Below, piece by piece: positions 18,205-27,778 of a stretch of DNA of 64,000 nt. Location: the NCBI GenBank assembly GCA_030674155.1, contig CM060318.1:74034576-74098575 (forward strand). Reading direction: 5' to 3'. Under the pieces are notes generated by a model. That model saw only the letters and a list, made by a program, of their open reading frames with translations. It was not told where the DNA came from and made no database searches. The translations under genes and the position numbers were made by a program. Every line of letters begins with the position of its first letter. Position 1 is the first letter of the stretch. The stretch comes from Stramonita haemastoma (lineage: Eukaryota; Mollusca; Gastropoda; Neogastropoda; Muricidae).

Positions 18205-19198
18205 AATCTGTATAGATTTTCTTTCTTTTGTCAGAGTTAGAAACATTTTGCAATTCCTTCCTCATTTGACAAAAAATCATGATAAGAGTGAAAAGATCCC
18301 ATACCTGTCCTCTTTTCCCCAGTTTGAGGATTCTCCTTCCGTACCATTCAGGAATATGTCGCCGATTCACAGCTGATAGACGAATGTGTCTGCTTCCTTG
18401 TTCTTCTTCTTCATCAGAGAATCTGGAACAAATCCAACTTGTCAAGTACCCAATTTCTAAAAATGAAATCACAATTTATCAAACTCCTCTGGAGTTAACA
18501 TCAGTACTAACTCCACTCTCCCCAAAAGTCAGGACTTCGGATGAGACTATAAACCGAGGCCCTGTGTGCGAACGCACACAGAACATCTTGCGCACAACGT
18601 TAAATCCTGTTCCGCTTTTCGTAAGAGTAGGCCATTGTGTGCAGGTGGGAACAGATGACATGATTTACAAAAACTGCATACACACGCCACGGGGACTGGA
18701 TGTAAAAAAGCACATGAGTGCTTATTCCATCATCCTCGATATAAAAGAATAAGATTTTTTTTTTAAAAGAAAAAAAGTGATAACTTTTTTCAAAAGTATT
18801 TACCTGGAAATGTCATGATTGAAATCCAGCTTAGATTGAGAAGACAAGAAATTGTTTAAATTCTAAATCACAATTTATGTATAATGACATGCAAAAAGTG
18901 ATCATGCTTGATTAAAATTTGTTTGGATTCTTAATCTTATAAAATGAAAAATCACTACAATTTTGTCCAAATAAATGAATGATGGCATGCAATCTAAATT
19001 AATTCATTCGTAACTCACTAACTGAAACAATTCCTCTCATATTACGATTTGTCAAGCTTCACAACACCAAAGACTGAAAGTGAAGTGCAGTGAAGTGAAG
19101 CCAACACTAAAATTTCTTTGTTCAAGCTTTCTTTCAAAACTAAAAAGCTTTTTAATTAAAAAGTCGTTTCATCATTAGTCACACACACACAGTCACAG

Positions 19199-19230
<32 letters not shown>

Positions 19231-19238
19231 GGACACAC

Positions 19239-19277
<39 letters not shown>

Positions 19278-20830
19278 GATGCACACACAATGACACACAC
19301 AGTGACACTCTCCCCCAAAGTCTTTCAGATGAGACTTTAAACTGAGACCCCGTGTGCGAACGCACGCAAAACATCTTGCGCACATGTTAAAACCTGTTCC
19401 GCTTTTCGTAAGAGAAGGCCATCGTGTGCCGTTTGGAACAGATGACATTTACAAAACTGCATACACACAGGGACTGGATGTAAAAAAGCACACGAGTGCT
19501 TATTCCATTATCCTTGATATAAAAGAATTTAAAAAAAAAAAAATTTTTTAAATAAAGTTGTCCACACATTGGCTTTAACCTTCTGGTTATGGTGCTTGTT
19601 CTTTCTAGTGACAGTTGGTGCAAGACAGCAGTGTCATGTTGGTTGGTTGCTTGCTTGCTTTTTACCTTCCACTTCAGTTCACGTCATGTACATGGATGCC
19701 AACATGTCTGCTAGTGCTATTCTTATTAAGGCCACACTCACATACACATCTACAGACTAAAATGAAAACCATCAAGCATGATACAGGTCCTCAAATGACA
19801 GCCAATCCAAAAAGTACTCTGCTATCACATTCACAGTATCAGCTCTTTCTGACATTTTATTTTATTTTTAATGATTTTATACAAAATCATCACTGACATG
19901 TATACAAACTCAACCATGACATCAAACTATCTCGAGAAAAATCAAAGTAGAGATCCACCAACTGACGATGAGTGCTAGGTGATCAAAGCTTCAAGGGTCA
20001 GACAGAGCCCACATAATGATGGTGTGCAAAAATATACTTTCATATCAATTAAAAGCTGATGATAATGGTGATAACGACATTAACATGGTGGTAGTCATAA
20101 TGATACTGATACAGTTGAAATGCAGTTTTGTTGGACAGTGTGTTGAATGAAAATCAGGTGGGGTTTTTTGGGTTTTTTTTTTACCTCTCTTCATGACTTC
20201 CAACAGCTGTGTTGAGAGACTCATCAATTCTATCTGCAATGCTGTCTTCACAGAGTGTTCCAAATTGATCATCCCATCTCTCAGTCTCCCTTTTCACTCT
20301 ACCTTTTTGTCCAAAAGGCTGGCGTCTTTTCCCCTTGGATCTACTATGTTCACTAATGCCAAATTCATCATGACACTCCTCTTTTCAGCACCATCTGTTG
20401 AGCCAAATGCTTCAGTTTGAAAACTGATCCTTGAATTTTTGCCTTTCGAACGACTGACCATCTTACTGGGTTCTCTTCTTGGCTGAAAATTGCCAAATAC
20501 GTCTCCTTCATTCTCTGACACAAACTTTTGGTCTCTGAATGTTTGATCTTCATCAAGTTCTTCCTCAGTGAATTTTCTGTTGTGCAGCTTCTGCAATTTT
20601 ATGGAGTTTGCAGGCTTTCTTTTAGCTCTAATGTGTGACTTCTCGTCTGAATTTTCTGAATCTGTGTATGCTGGGTGGGAATAATCTCTGCTTCCATCGC
20701 TGATTCTCCTGTGTGATGACTTAATTTGGGGACTGTGGCTACAGTGATGAAACACTGCAACTGCTCTCAAGTGCTTCCCTAAAGTCATCACTGCTGAACT
20801 AAACGGTCTGCTCGCTGCCAACAGTGACAT
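13062..20830 (-). CDS. PTCD1: Pentatricopeptide repeat-containing protein 1, mitochondrial, eight exons
   Basis: The exons, in transcript order, are 20830-20185, 18422-18305, 18043-17903, 17365-17048, 16704-15966, 14629-14518, 14036-13854 and 13235-13062. The phases chain to about 810 residues if one base is added at each of two homopolymers (20382-20385 and 15997-15999). As written, the frame breaks there. The N-terminus ([14 protein letters not shown], no early acidics) suits a mitochondrial presequence. PTCD1 hallmarks are the PPR core with [15 protein letters not shown] and [16 protein letters not shown], then METFSFLL-like [50 protein letters not shown] and the C-terminal [11 protein letters not shown]. 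Known PTCD1 acts in the mitochondrial matrix on tRNA-Leu/16S rRNA processing and mitoribosome assembly. Exon 5 carries a long Ser/Glu-rich linker of low conservation. Identification is secure. Both breaks look like sequencing indels rather than inactivation. Confidence 0.92.
13320..13432. repeat. Short tandem duplication in the last PTCD1 intron
   Basis: The unit ttaaagcttaagcagta ... attttatcatcaaa is present two to three times with decay. No function is apparent. Confidence 0.55.
14985..15400. repeat. Older dispersed repeat, copy 2 (empty site)
   Basis: This is an uninterrupted paralogue of copy 1, with tctatcatttcaatttg at the place where copy 1 carries the insertion. It lies in PTCD1 intron 5. 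No coding capacity was seen. Confidence 0.6.
15746..15951. repeat. (CA)n compound microsatellite abutting PTCD1 exon 5
   Basis: CA runs with gtgaca interruptions end 14 bp past the exon 5 donor, leaving only actacacacaaactc between repeat and exon. Length changes here could affect splicing. Confidence 0.92.
17577..17785. repeat. (CA)n compound microsatellite in PTCD1 intron 3
   Basis: Three CA runs are separated by gcatgcaagcatgc and a short unique stretch at 17690-17720. A poly-C run lies just before, at 17451-17465. Confidence 0.92.
18117..18200. repeat. (TA)n microsatellite in PTCD1 intron 2
   Basis: It is nearly pure TA with two aa/tt phase breaks, between the exons ending at 18043 and 18305. 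Confidence 0.93.
18500..18760 (+). mobile_element. SINE family 3 body with LINE-like tail (5'-truncated)
   Basis: It carries ggacttcggatgagactata, acatcttgcgcacaacgtta, gtaagagtaggccattgtg, then tail sequence ggggactggatgtaaaaaag and attccatcatcctcgatata. The tail is the one seen at 27140. It lies in PTCD1 intron 1. Confidence 0.72.
19181..19300. repeat. (CA)n with gagg/gtga interruptions
   Basis: It directly precedes a SINE family 3 body and lies in PTCD1 intron 1. Confidence 0.88.
19305..19550 (+). mobile_element. SINE family 3 body with LINE-like tail (5'-truncated)
   Basis: It carries ttcagatgagactttaaact, acatcttgcgcacatgttaa, gagaaggccatcgtgtgcc and the gggactggatgtaaaaaagc tail. It is preceded by (CA)n and lies in PTCD1 intron 1. 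Confidence 0.72.
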
Positions 20831-21045
20831 ATTGCTTTGATCTTTTTTTTCAATCCGGTTTAAAGAGTTATATCTACTTTGAACGAATTGCGAAGTCTAT
20901 GCACTGATCGACTCCACAGATTTATGGACCTGTTCAACACAGTCGAAGTCAAGCAGTCATGCCCACATGTTGTTGCCGCATAGGTCACTGTCTCGATATG
21001 TTAGGCTACTTCCGTGTCAACGCCTCGTTCTGATATTGTTTACAA
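20831..21045. promoter_or_regulatory. Divergent intergenic region between PTCD1 and the small coiled-coil gene
   Basis: Only 215 bp separate the PTCD1 start codon (-) from the start codon at 21046 (+), so this must hold the 5' leaders and promoters of both genes. No TATA box stands out. The last ~35 bp before 21046 are nearly repeated upstream of the paralogue at 31586 (shared: caacgcctcgtt, attgtttacaaatggcgtcc). That suggests the + promoter was duplicated with its gene. Confidence 0.5.
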
Positions 21046-21282
21046 ATGGCGTCCAGAGGAAACGACGGATCAACTGGCGGCAGCTCTAACGGGAGCAATG
21101 TTCCATCTAACGAAGAACATTCTCTTGAGAACTTCATTTCTTCACAGCTTGCAGAACAAAGTGTAAGATATAAGATTAGTTGAAGGATTTGGACTCGGGG
21201 AAAAAAAATTAAGGCTCTGTTCAGTTGTAGGCGATTACGGTTGAGTCAAAACGACACAGAGCGTCCCGATGTTTTGGTGATA

Positions 21283-21321
<39 letters not shown>

Positions 21322-21325
21322 TAGT

Positions 21326-21377
<52 letters not shown>

Positions 21378-21480
21378 CGTGTGTGTGTGTGTGTGTGTGT
21401 GTTACTGTTAGAGAGAATGAATGAATGAATGAATAATCAATGAATTAATAATGAATGAATAATCTTTATTTTCCAGGTAG

Positions 21481-21550
<70 letters not shown>

Positions 21551-21896
21551 AGAATTATTCTTTTATATCGAGGTTAATGGAATAAGCACTCTTGTGCTTT
21601 TTTTTCATCCAGTCCCCGTGTGTATGCAGTTTTGTAAATGTCATCTGTTTCCACCGGTACACGATGTCCTACTCTTACGAAAAGCGGAACAGGATTTAAT
21701 GTGTGCGCAAGATGTTCTGCATGCGTTCGAACACAGGGCCTGGGTTTAAAGTCTCATCCGAAGGACTTCTGGGGAGAGTGGAGTCAGTGGAGTATGAGTG
21801 TGAGTGTGTGTGTGTGTGTGTGTGTTGTGTGTGTGTGTGTGAGGTGGTGGTGGTGGTGGTGGTGGTGAAACAATAAATGAAATATACTACCCCAGG

Positions 21897-21974
<78 letters not shown>

Positions 21975-22429
21975 GAAGAACATGGGATTTTCAGTTTTTC
22001 TATTAGTTTGTTTCCTTTAATAAGTTAGCTTATTTTTTGGGATGGGGAGGGGGGGGGGGACTAGTGATGATGTCATTTTCAATATTGTGTTGGTCCATGT
22101 TACTTAGTGTAACTGTTATCCAGTGAAAATGACAGTAGGCCTATATCTTGGTGCACAAAGAGAGACCAATTTCAACTAAAAGAATCTTGACTTAAGCAGT
22201 ATTAATGGAATGGGGCTTGGATTATTATATCTATCCTTCACTTCTACCTCCCACAGCTCATTAATTCCCCATCATCCCTTGTTGTATCCATTGGATCTTG
22301 GGACCTTGTCTTATTTTTTATCTTCATTCAGGATGACAGTTCCAGGGTTACAAGCTTTTCCACTGTGAAACAAATTTTTAGCCAAATTGATTAAAGCTTT
22401 TGTACAAAATTAAGAATGCTCTCCAAGAT

Positions 22430-22462
<33 letters not shown>

Positions 22463-24221
22463 CTAACAACAAAACAACAACCCCCCCCCCCCGAAAAAAA
22501 AAGAAGAAAAAAAAGCTTAATGTTTTAAAGGCACTATCTTGAGCACAACTGGCTTACGGGATTCCTTTATCCTGAATAAACTGTATGTGAACAACAATAA
22601 AATAAAAGTAATGTCAGCCACATCAGTGAATTTCTGACAGGGACAAGCTTCACTGTGGACTTGTGATACATTCATGTGAAGTGAACTGGATTTGTTGCAG
22701 TTGAACCGCAGTGAGAATCCTGGAGAAAACATTGATGAGAGAAGATGAACAGATTTTTGTCCAGAGCATTGTCAGAAAGCAAAAGGTAAAATTTTAAGCC
22801 TAAATCCATAGACTAATTGTTCAATTTTTTTTTTTTTTGCTCCTTAGCTAGAGCTTTGGGGTATAGCAATGGTGATATTTTGCATATGCGGCCATTTTTA
22901 CCCACATTAAGGTGGCTACATGATGACTTTGGGATGGTGTCTAAACACGACACCTGTGTGCAGTGTTTGTAGCTTTTGCCATCTGATCTTATTGGCATGA
23001 AATGCTCGAAAGGTAGAACAGGTTTTTAACCTGTATGCAAGATGTTTTCTCTGTGTTTCCACAAAGACTCTTTTTATTGTCTCATCCTAGGACTTTTGGG
23101 GAAGTGGAGTTGGTATTGATGTTAACTCCAGAGGAAAAATCCCCTTGAAAGGTAGTGGCTCAATCCTGGGCTGTCAGTTCATGAGTGCAAACATTCTAAC
23201 CACTTGGTGACCCCATCCCCCTGATTGTTCAAATGATTAAATCCTTAGCTCACTAGAGTTGCTTTAAAGTTTACACAAAAGCTATTGATTTTTAACAATT
23301 TATGACGCACATTTATGTTCATACACACATGGTATATGGCAATTTACCTTAAAGGTATGGCTGTGAGGCAGCAAACATACCAAAACCACCTGAGGCACTG
23401 AAGATCTTATCCACTCTGTAAAAATGATCTGTGTCAAATTGTTCAAAAGTATCTTCTCTTTATTATGTCAGTCATTCCTTCCTGCTTGTTTTGAAGTAAT
23501 AATACACCACCACTCAATAGCCTGTCCAAGACTAGGGACATGAAGAGACAACAAGATCTTTTTCCATGCTTCACATCCTGTGTGCTAGTGGTGAGTGGGT
23601 CCATCTTTAGATGTTGTCAAACCATGATTTCTTTGGCTGGCTCTTTTCTCTTGCTCCCACTGTCCTGCAGAATTTTGACATAAGTTCATAGTCTGTATGT
23701 GATGACAAACACATCAGCTTTCTCCTCTTTATGGTGGAGAGCAAAGGCTCTTGGGGCCCCCCATGCTTTTTGATTTCTTCTTTCACAAGTTATTGGTCTT
23801 GTGTTCTTTGTATGATATTTTGAGGATCTTCTGTGGCACTTGTTCTCGAATGCTTGGATTCTCCTCTCTAACTCTGCTGTCAGAGTCCATGATTCACAGC
23901 CATACAGGAGGATAGATATCACGAGGGATTTGTAAAGGTGGTATGGGACACTCACTACTGTTTGACGACCAGTTATTTGTAAGAAACGAAATGTCCAGCA
24001 ATAAGCAAATATAATCATTGCATTGAAATGTTTCTCTCCCTTACAAAAGTCAGGATGCTGGTTTCAGGATGAACAAAGAGGTGGAGAAATCAGAGGCAAA
24101 GATGAACAAACTGCACGAAGAACTGGGAGTGGAGAGACTGACCCAGTGGCGACAGGAACACAGCGCAGAGGTCCTCACTCATCAGGAGCGCCATCTGGTT
24201 GAAATGACTCACAAGAATTAG
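21046..24221 (+). CDS. Small charged coiled-coil protein, three exons, not recognised
   Basis: Exon 1 starts ATGGCGTCC at 21046 and encodes a Gly/Ser/Asn-rich head, then SLENFISSQLAEQ. Exon 2 (to 22785) encodes LEKTLMREDEQIFVQSIV and RKQK. Exon 3 (24054-24221) encodes FRMNKEVEKSEAKMNKL, HEELGVERLTQW, ERHLVEM and ends THKN-stop. The exon 1/2 joint is uncertain. A donor at 21161 with an acceptor ending at 22711 keeps frame (118 residues). The stronger donor at 21163 with the acceptor ending at 22700 needs one fewer base near 22716 (122 residues). The C-terminal half is predicted helical and coiled-coil. No signal peptide or membrane segment is seen. A paralogue with the same head and tail lies at 31586. 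I cannot assign a family. A LINE fragment sits in the last intron. Confidence 0.62.
21282..21975. repeat. Microsatellite cluster: (GT)n, (GA)n, (GAAT)n, (GGT)n, (CT)n
   Basis: The runs are (GT)n at 21287-21315 and 21376-21402, (GA)n at 21329-21375 and 21486-21546, (GAAT)n at ~21415-21460, (GT)n plus (GGT)n at 21797-21867, and (CT)n at 21901-21972. A reversed SINE is embedded at 21560-21790. All lie in intron 1 of the coiled-coil gene. Confidence 0.9.
21560..21790 (-). mobile_element. SINE family 3 body with LINE-like tail (reverse)
   Basis: On plus it reads ttttatatcgaggttaatgg, catccagtccccgtgtgtat, actcttacgaaaagcggaac and agtctcatccgaaggacttc, the reverse complement of the copies at 18500 and 19305. 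It lies in the first intron of the coiled-coil gene. Confidence 0.75.
22434..22493. repeat. Poly-C tracts
   Basis: Runs of C (28 and 12) are separated by an A-rich spacer and followed by an A-run. Similar poly-C runs are at 37451-37478, 50940-50956, 53817-53847, 55525-55542, 62753-62767 and 63015-63038. Confidence 0.9.
22840..23225 (-). mobile_element. tRNA-derived SINE, family 3
   Basis: It reads on the minus strand from a tRNA-like head at 23225 (accaagtggttagaatg) through tccccaaaagtcctagg and atgagacaataaaaag. It ends at agagctttggggtatagc on plus. It lies in the last intron of the coiled-coil gene. Confidence 0.65.
23525..23965 (-). mobile_element. 3' fragment of the same LINE family
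   Basis: The minus strand encodes VPYHLYKSLVISILLYGC, ESWTLTAELERRIQAFENK and CHRR. It continues in a tail nearly identical to the LINE at 27779-30065 but with several indels. It lies in the last intron of the small coiled-coil gene, in the opposite orientation. Confidence 0.8.
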
Positions 24222-24762
24222 CCACTGACTAGCACCCCCCCCCCCCCTCCACACAACAAATAGTTATTCAATCGCCTGTTTTGTGTTTGATACTAGGTCA
24301 AGTCATTTTGAATCTGAACAGTTCTTGGTTTGTTACTTGTTTGTTTGGATTTGGGTGTTTTTTTGTTGGTGGTTTTTTTTGGTTTTTTTTTTTTTTTTTT
24401 TTTTGGGGGGGGAGATTTTGGTGGTGAAAGGGGGTTGGAAGGGGGAGGGGTGTAGCTCTGGGGGATTTCAGATTTTGGGAGAGGTGGGGGCAGAGTATGT
24501 GATGATTTTTTTGCTGAATCAACATTGACTGAAATAGCATCTCACGTGTGGTGCTTTCTCAATGTTATAAGCTGGAAATGCCTTCAGTTGTTGCAGTGTT
24601 TCATCCGCAGCAGAGATTCTTTTCATACATTTTGAAAACTACTTTGTTTTGACATGAGAGGGATGGGGATGAGAAGGGTGTTCATCCACCATATAACTGT
24701 TATGGAATCAGAAAACTGCAACAAAGTGGAATAGTTTAGAGATTTAATAAACATACTCTGTT

Positions 24763-24766
<4 letters not shown>

Positions 24767-24855
<89 letters not shown>

Positions 24856-25183
24856 AACTTTTTTTTTTTTTGAGTGGGATAGTAGTTTTTGCTACTGTGT
24901 GCATAAACTGGCGGTCCTTTCTTTCTGATTTGAAGATTTGTGAATGAGCTGTGATGTGTGTAACTCAGACTGTGTTCTGTTATCATTAAAGCTGCAGTGC
25001 ATATATTCTCATTTCCAGGGCTCTTTTGGTCTTGTAACAGCAAGGATTTGGATGTATGATGGTTCAGTGGGAATGCATTTGTCTGAAATATACGATGTTC
25101 CAGGTTTGATACCATGCGTGTGTGTGTGTGTGTGTGTGTGTTGTGTGTGTGTGTGTGTGTGTGGTGTGGTGTGTGTGTGTGTT
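24767..25183. repeat. (TA)n, polyT and (GT)n of duplication copy A
   Basis: The runs are (TA)n at 24767-24852, polyT at 24858-24871 and (GT)n at 25107-25183. The matching tracts in copy B are 26435-26517 and 26784-26841, with different lengths. Confidence 0.9.
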
Positions 25184-25275
25184 CTGCATTTACAACAGGC
25201 TCATATACCATTACCCACACATCTGAAGTGGACAACACATACTGTATGATATTGTATCTTATTGTATCATACAGG

Positions 25276-25550
25276 GGGGTGGGATAGCTAAGTGGTCAGA
25301 GTGCTTGCTTTCCCCCAGTCAAGTTAAGCAGCGTAGAGCATGGTTACTAGTTGGATAGGTGACCGTTTGCACACCTTGGTTTCAGCACAGTCCCCCCAGT
25401 TAACCCAGCTGTAAATGGGTACCTGCCCTCTTTAGGGTCAGGGAAGGTAAAGCAGCGAGGGAGAGGATGCTGGCCCCTAGAGAAGCTGAGGTCTCTGATG
25501 CCTCACTCCCCTACGACCGACTAGGTTATGGGACACCTTTACCTTTCTTT
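25276..25550 (+). mobile_element. Chimeric tRNA/5S-like SINE, family 2 (duplication copy A)
   Basis: The order is the same as at 7864. The 5S-like part is better preserved: aagttaagcagcgtagagca, tggttactagttggatagg, tgaccg. It is the intact counterpart of the copy split by the 26979-27223 insertion. Confidence 0.8.
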
Positions 25551-26430
25551 TTTATTTTTTATTGTATCTTATGATATCATTTCATAACATATCATATCTT
25601 CCACATCATGGGTATATTAAATCAGCTCGTAAGCATAATGGGCTGTTGTTTGAGAAAAAATCTGCATAAAGTTTTATTTTGTTTTATTTGCACAACAACA
25701 AGAAAGCTAATTCCAAACTTGGCTTCCGGAAAAGAAGCCTCAGAAACAGCACTCAAGAAAACAGCAAGCTGTAAAGAAAAGAAGAAAAAGGAGAGAGGAT
25801 GAGAAAGGGAATCTTGAAATATGAACTAAATGTATTCACTAGTATAGAAGTATGAAAGAATGTGAGAATGTTTACAGAACAACAAACATTTATCCCTGAA
25901 CCAAAGAAGGCACTGAAGAGAGAAGAGATGCCTTACTGCCAAGTACATCATGATCAGCTTAAAAAAAGAAAGAACATTGCTATGACAAAATACAGACCCA
26001 GCCACATAACACTACAAGGCTCAACAACCAAACACCAGCCCAACCTGCCAAAAAACAAAATCACAGAAAGAACCATGCACAGACAACCCTGAATGAAGCA
26101 GATCAATAGATGACTCCCGTTCGATCGCAACAGATGATCAAAGAAGAGCTATGAAGATGAAAGTGCTCAAGGAAAAGAAAATGAGAAAAGAAGAAGGAGG
26201 CAATAGCATCTCACATGTGGTGCTTTCTCAGTGTTATATGCTGGAAATGCCTTCAGTTGGTTGCAGTGTTTCATCCGCAGCAGATTCTTTTCATACATTT
26301 TGAAAACTACTTTGTTTTGACATGAGAGGGATGGGGATGAGAAGGGTGTTCATCTACCATACAACTGTTATGGAATCAGAAAACTGCAACAAAGTGGAAT
26401 AGTTTAGAGATTTAATAAACATACTCTGTT

Positions 26431-26519
<89 letters not shown>

Positions 26520-26781
26520 GAACTTTTTTTTTTTTTTGAGTGGGATAGTAGTTTTTGCTACTGTGTGCATAAACTGGCGGTCCTTTCTTTCTGATTTGAA
26601 GATTTGTGAATGAGCTGTGATGTGTGTAACTCAGACTGTGTTCTGTTATCATTAAAGCTGCAGTGCATATTATTCTCATTTCCAGGGCTCTTTTGGTCTT
26701 GTAACAGCAAGGATTTGGATGTATGATGGTTCAGTGGGAATGCATTTGTCTGAAATATACGATGTTCCAGGTTTGATACCA

Positions 26782-26843
<62 letters not shown>

Positions 26844-26937
26844 CTGCATTTACAACAGGCTCATATACCATTACCCACACATCTGAAGTGGACAACACAT
26901 ACTGTATAATATTGTATCTTATTGTATCATACAGGGG

Positions 26938-27455
26938 GGTGGGATAGCTAAGTGGTCAGAGTGCTTGCTTTCCCCCAGTATAACATTACCTTAATATTGT
27001 ATCTCTGTGTTATTTCTTGCCTGTTTGATACTTGGTATGGTTCCTTACTTTTGGTATTTGGATCATTATAATTGTTGTTGTGTAGTTGTGGCTATTATTT
27101 CTTTTTTTTCTATCTTAATGTTATCCCTGAAAAGGGCGGGGACTGGATGTAAAAAAACACACGTGTGCTTATCTATTATCCTCGAATAAAAGAATTTTGC
27201 CTTGCCTTGCCTTGCCTTGCCAGTCAAGTTAAGCAGCGTAGAGCATGGTTACTAGTTGGATAGGTGACCGTTTGCACACCTTGGTTTCAGCACAGTCCCC
27301 CCAGTTAACCCAGCTGTAAATGGGTACCTGCCCTCTTTAGGGTCAGGGAAGGTAAAGCAGCGAGGGAGAGGATGCTGGCCCCTAGAGAAGCTGAGGTCTC
27401 TGATGCCTCACTCCCCTACGACCGACTAGGTTATGGGACACCTTTACCTTTCTTT
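26938..27455 (+). mobile_element. Chimeric tRNA/5S-like SINE, family 2, split by a later insertion (copy B)
   Basis: The first 41 bp (26938-26978) and the remainder (27220-27455) together match the intact SINE at 25276. The intervening 245 bp is a separate retroelement tail. Confidence 0.8.
26979..27223 (+). mobile_element. 245-bp 5'-truncated retroelement with (CCTTG)n tail inserted in a SINE
   Basis: The SINE in copy A reads cccccag|tcaagttaag, while copy B is split at this point. The insert ends with ggggactggatgtaaaaa, a cacacgtgtgcttat stretch, cctcgaataaaagaat and then (CCTTG)n. It is flanked by CCAG on both sides. The same terminal ~70 bp closes SINE copies elsewhere in the window, so this may be the 3' end of the partner LINE. 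Confidence 0.7.
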
Positions 27456-27778
27456 TTTTTTTGTATTGTATCTTATGATATCATTTCATAACATATCATA
27501 TCTTCCCATATCATGGGTATATTAAATCAGCTCGTAAGCATAATGGGCTGTTGTTTGAGAAAAAATCTGCATAAAGTTTTATTTCGTTTTATTTGCACAA
27601 CAACAAGAAAGCTAATTCCAAACTTGGCTTCCGGAAAAGAAGCCTCAGAAACAGCACTCAAGAAAACAGCAAGCTGTAAAGAAAAGAAGAAAAAGGAGAG
27701 AGGATGAGAAAGGGAATCTTGAAATATGAACTAAATGTATTCACTAGTATAGAAGTATGAAAGAATGTGAGAATGTTT

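Larger units (their letters stand above)
24534..26202 (+). repeat. Head-to-tail segmental duplication, copy A (~1.67 kb)
   Basis: This begins at aatagcatctcac, contains a (TA)n tract, a polyT, a (GT)n tract and a full tRNA/5S-type SINE, and ends at aagaaggaggc. Copy B starts immediately after it. The two copies are nearly identical outside the microsatellites. Copy A lacks the two insertions seen in copy B, so it serves as the empty-site reference. The unit carries no recognisable gene. Confidence 0.88.

Noticed and set aside
20294..20381. The uninterrupted frame at the end of PTCD1 exon 1 ending LDKKVE-stop
   Set aside because: The alternative frame after the T4 run gives hydrophilic DDQFGTL-type sequence, matches the family and joins exon 2 in phase.
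25286..25375. A 5S rRNA gene
   Set aside because: Only the internal promoter-like part matches, and it is embedded between a tRNA-like head and a SINE 3' body.
25608..26092. Two small open frames repeated in both duplication copies (starting MGILNQLVSIM and MFTEQQTFIPEP)
   Set aside because: They stay open because the duplication is recent. They have no start context, splice signals or recognisable domain.
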